Of a stretch of 64,000 bases of DNA, positions 61,334-64,000 are shown piece after piece (the stretch's first letter is position 1; every line of letters starts with the position of its first letter). The stretch is from Gossypium raimondii (Eukaryota; Streptophyta; Magnoliopsida; Malvales; Malvaceae), in assembly GCF_025698545.1 (NCBI RefSeq), contig NC_068565.1, positions 22,265,848-22,329,847 of the forward strand, given 5' to 3'. The notes under the pieces are model-generated. The model had not been told where the DNA came from. It worked only from the letters and a program-made list of their open reading frames with translations, and did not search any database. The translations under genes and the position numbers were made by a program.

Positions 61334-61628
61334 GTAAGAGTCAAATTGTATTTTATCTATTCTTTATTAGACTAAATAGTAAATTGGTCTTTTTTGTTAA
61401 AAGTTTCATCTATTTGTATGATTAAAAGTTTCCATGATTGACAGAATAACTAAATAGTGACACGTGACGTATCACGAGTACCTCATGCTGACATATAGGA
61501 ACCAACTTTTAACAACAGAAATAGATGAAACTTATAACAAAAGGAATAATTTGCTCTTTTATTTAAGATGCAAGACTAATTTGTCTATTCTTTAGTAGAA
61601 GAGATAAAATGCAATTTAACTTCTTATA
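61334..61628. mobile_element. MITE with long terminal inverted repeats
   Basis: The left arm AGTCAAATTGTATTTTATC and the complement of the right arm AGTTAAATTGCATTTTATC match. Pairing continues through GTTAAAAGTTTCATCTATTT against its complement near 61515-61550, giving arms of about 100 bp. The centre includes TGACACGTGACGTATCACG. Non-coding. The exact ends and TSD are uncertain. Confidence 0.7.
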
Positions 61629-62022
61629 TCATGGCACTTTTACCAAACAATTAATACTCTTGATGAATTTTATTTGTAGACTTGTTGATTATGTAAAATT
61701 CAAATAATTAGTTTAATTTGAAAATTTCTTTTTTAGAATAATAAATAAGTAAAAACTAATTACTCACCACAAATAATTTTTGAGTTTCTAAAAAATTCTC
61801 AACCAACAAATTTTTTAACCATTTGACTAAATTCTCAAATTCAATATACTACAGTGACTAAACTTGGAGTTTCTCCATCATTCTAATTTCTATATCAGCG
61901 TGTCAATTAAAAAAAAAAAAATCCATGTTCATCGCTTCAAACTCTGGCCAAAATTTTCAACTTCTTCATCGATGGCCAGAACCCAGTTCTTTTTTCTTTC
62001 TTTCTTTTTTTTTTATTTACAG
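61629..62022. other. Spacer and 3' region of the Cys-rich protein gene
   Basis: AT-rich. The part nearest 62022 is probably the 3' UTR of the minus-strand gene; poly(A/T) runs lie at about 61909-61920 and 61991-62015. Confidence 0.45.
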
Positions 62023-62553
62023 TTAATTAATGGTGGATGAATCTCTTTCTCTCTGTGAAGGACTTCTCCAAAACCCAGTACCATGAAACCTTTCCCACAT
62101 CTCTTCTTCAAGTTGGAACAATGCTTTATCAGCTTCTTCAGAAACCTCCATCTCCACCATCAATTCTTTGGCGCATACCATGGGATGATTCCGCAACTCC
62201 CTTTCTTCACACCCATGTCGGCTCCCATAGTTTCTCGGCTGAAACAGCCCTTTTTTCTGCAACTTCTTCCGCCTTTTCTGACGGAGTGCACGGCGGTATA
62301 GTCCTGCCGGAACCTTGTATATCACTAAAACCAAAAGGTTCGCTATCCCACAAGGACAACAACAACAAACAGCCGCACACTCCGCTGCTGTCCCCCCACA
62401 AAGCTCCCCGAACTTGGCACTTTTCCTCGAGCTGCTACTCCGGCTGTAACGACTGCCATCGTCAACCATGGAAAGAGAAGAAGACGTGGAACGGCTTTGC
62501 AGTAGCGGTTGCCGCCGGGTGGTCGGGGTCCTTACGATTATCCGGCGAGACAT
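62023..62553 (-). CDS. Intronless Cys-rich plant protein of unknown function
   Basis: 176 aa. It resembles a plant-specific uncharacterised family (similar in style to Arabidopsis At3g11690/At5g06380); I know no biochemical role. The start at ATG 62553 gives MSRRIIVRTPTTRRQPLLQS, the usual opening of this family. The longer frame to 62670 has no ATG and would need TTG, so it is rejected. Features in order: basic N-terminus; Ser-rich linker (about 25-45); a conserved core GTAAECAAVCCCCPCGIANL, with six Cys in nine residues; a short hydrophobic stretch LLVLVIYKVPAGLYRRAL; a Lys/Arg run QKRRKKLQKKG; and an acidic C-terminal half (VEMEVSEEADKALFQLEEEM, then WERFHGTGFWRS). The Cys cluster beside a hydrophobic segment suggests S-acylation and membrane association, which is inference. 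The gene is intact. The long ORF on the opposite strand is a shadow. Confidence 0.82.
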   Translation of the reverse strand: MSRRIIVRTPTTRRQPLLQSRSTSSSLSMVDDGSRYSRSSSSRKSAKFGELCGGTAAECAAVCCCCPCGIANLLVLVIYKVPAGLYRRALRQKRRKKLQKKGLFQPRNYGSRHGCEERELRNHPMVCAKELMVEMEVSEEADKALFQLEEEMWERFHGTGFWRSPSQRERDSSTIN

Positions 62554-63186
62554 TGAATAATTTGACGTTGATTTTGCTTGTTCTTTTCCCCCTAGTTTTG
62601 GCAACAATGGATGAAACTGAACAATCTTCAGATTCCTTTGATGAGCGATGTTTATAAAAGAACCCAACAATCAAACAAGATGGCTACGAAAGGCAAAACA
62701 ACAGAACCAAAAACAGAGGAAGAAATGTATAACGAATGAAAAACAAAGAAACAAAACCAGTTTTTTTTTCAATCTAAATTTTCGGATATTGAACTTGTGG
62801 GATCTCTTTTTCTTTTCTTTTTTTCTCCAGCTTGTTTTTGGTTCCTTTGATCTATTTCATGCTATATTTAGGGTTACCACAGGAACAAAACCAGAGTTTC
62901 TGTCTGGTCTTCTGTTGTTTTTTTTTGGGTAAGTCCTAGAGTTTGCAAAACTGAGGTTCCAAAATGAGAAAAATTTCCTTATATAAAGAAAATGTTTTGG
63001 CGATTTGGGTGTGGGACAGAGTTTGGTTTGGTGAATAGATTAGCAATTCCTTCCAAATCCCAATACTCTAAATATCTGAATTTAAAAAATTAAACAAAAA
63101 TCTAGAAAAGATAAAAGCGGTTAAGGAGTTTGGATATTTAAATTTATTGTATGAAAATATAAAATAAAAATTTATTATACTATGTA
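62554..63186. promoter_or_regulatory. Promoter and 5' UTR side of the Cys-rich protein gene
   Basis: The minus strand upstream of 62553 is leader-like (A/G-rich on the plus strand, 62650-62760). TTCCTTATATAAAGAAA at 62969-62985 reads TTTCTTTATATAAGGAA on the minus strand and is a plausible TATA box about 420 bp upstream of the start codon. No other gene recognised. Confidence 0.45.
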
Positions 63187-63190
63187 TATG

Positions 63191-63824
63191 TGTCACGGGG
63201 CTAGACCTTTCGTCTCGCAAACCGTGCGGCCTTAGGCGATCCATTCGTCCAAACTCGCCTAAGTCAGCCTTAACTCGAATGAGAATTCCTTAAGAACTCC
63301 TCCAAGGCACCAATTGAAGAGCGGAAGCGATTTATGCCAAAAGAAGCTAAGCCAAAGAACAACAGAAAGCCACAGAAAAGAATGCACACAAGGTGTTTGA
63401 GTAAATGCTCTCAGAACCCTATTACTCTTAAGAATTCAGAATACAATGGAATCAGTACAAATGAGGGGGAGGCTCTCTATTTATAGTTGAGCTCCCCCAA
63501 AACCGACGGTCAAGATATATTTACATCGACGGACGAGATTAACCATATCCCTTAATTTTAGGGATTTACAAGATATGCCATATCAAATCTAATCTAATCT
63601 TTACAAGATATGATTCCCTCTATCTTCTAAGATTAGTTACCATATTAGCCTAAGTTGCCATGTCTTCATCATTGGGCCAACTAGGCTTCAATCTGATAGG
63701 CTTCTCCAATATTTCTCTGAATCGGGCCAGCTCTCGTGGGCTAAATGTTTCCCATCTTATCGATAGACCTCCATGGGGCGCATCTTGTGCCATGGTCACG
63801 GGCTTTGCACTTTGGCCCGTGACA
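63191..63824 (-). mobile_element. Solo LTR with TGTCACGGG/CCCGTGACA ends
   Basis: 634 bp, starting TGTCACGGGG and ending GGCCCGTGACA. TATG is repeated outside (63187-63190 and 63825-63828); if the final A is shared, a 5-bp ATATG duplication is also possible. The minus strand has an ACTATAAATAGAGAG TATA region, suggesting minus orientation. There is no internal sequence and no second LTR, so it is a solo LTR of a family not assigned here. Confidence 0.75.
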
Positions 63825-63828
63825 TATG

Positions 63829-64000
63829 CACGTAGAAATCATAAATTTAGAATACATATGATGTTAAAAAATAACACTTCATAAATAATGAAGCATATAA
63901 ATACAATAGATTAAAAATAATAAAGTGTATAATAAATTAAAATGTATAAAATATCAAAATCAAACTTTAGTTGAGTTGTAAATTAAATTTTACTAATGCA
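63829..64000. other. AT-rich end of the window
   Basis: No feature recognised in the last about 170 bp. Confidence 0.4.

Noticed and set aside
62037..62657. 206-codon plus-strand ORF
   Set aside because: Antisense shadow of the Cys-rich gene. The minus-strand frame has the conserved family start and motifs; this one has none.
62554..62670. N-terminal extension of the Cys-rich protein
   Set aside because: It has no ATG (would start at TTG). The family starts at MSRRI.

Overview
This is a window of plant nuclear DNA: AT-rich, with intron-containing genes bounded by GT/AG splice sites and dense nested retrotransposons. The long gypsy LTRs with TGTAACAG...TGTTACA ends and the copia LTRs are of a type I associate with cotton (Gossypium, Malvaceae). 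That assignment is an inference from repeat style and was not checked by a search. I see no bacterial operons, CRISPR arrays, rRNA or tRNA genes.

Four host genes are supported. (1) A two-exon dihydroneopterin aldolase gene of folate synthesis (17.09-17.58 kb, +). (2) A ten-exon START/polyketide-cyclase-like lipid-transfer protein gene (19.18-22.54 kb, +, 562 aa). (3) A seven-exon calcium-dependent protein kinase gene of the CPK1/CPK2/CPK20 type (34.83-37.45 kb, +, 591 aa). (4) An intronless gene for a small Cys-rich plant protein of unknown function (62.02-62.55 kb, -). They act in unrelated processes and do not form a pathway.

The rest is mobile DNA, mostly decayed. Layout: solo gypsy LTR with target-site duplication (TSD) (0.9-3.65 kb); complete PIF/Harbinger transposon with Myb-like ORF1 and DDE transposase, both broken (3.95-10.67 kb); hAT-like MITE (11.97-12.33 kb); dispersed repeat copy A (13.27-13.87 kb); gypsy LTR remnant with a nested MITE (13.9-15.45 kb); hAT transposase pseudogene (15.5-16.8 kb); aldolase and START genes; copia element (22.84-28.19 kb) ended by a second MITE copy; long-inverted-repeat MITE (28.45-28.93 kb); minus-strand copia with an extra internal fragment and duplicated host flank (28.98-33.92 kb); kinase gene; third MITE copy (38.10-38.40 kb); solo copia LTR (39.04-39.46 kb); nearly full-length L1-type LINE (39.5-45.6 kb, -); palindrome-rich stretch (46.3-46.6 kb); minus-strand copia (47.98-52.41 kb); truncated gypsy LTR with a 45-bp tandem array (52.5-55.48 kb); gag-only copia derivative with tandem structure (55.48-58.32 kb); dispersed repeat copy B (58.73-59.34 kb); further MITEs; the Cys-rich gene; and a solo LTR (63.19-63.82 kb).

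The most informative observations are structural. Several insertions have exact target-site duplications. Two copia loci have an LTR-internal-LTR-plus-extra-internal arrangement that points to unequal or illegitimate recombination. One of them is bracketed by a duplicated copy of its own pre-insertion flank. I found nothing that clearly looks like a new functional system; the best unexplained items are the 0.6-kb dispersed repeat pair and the TGTCTCGAGACA palindrome cluster.
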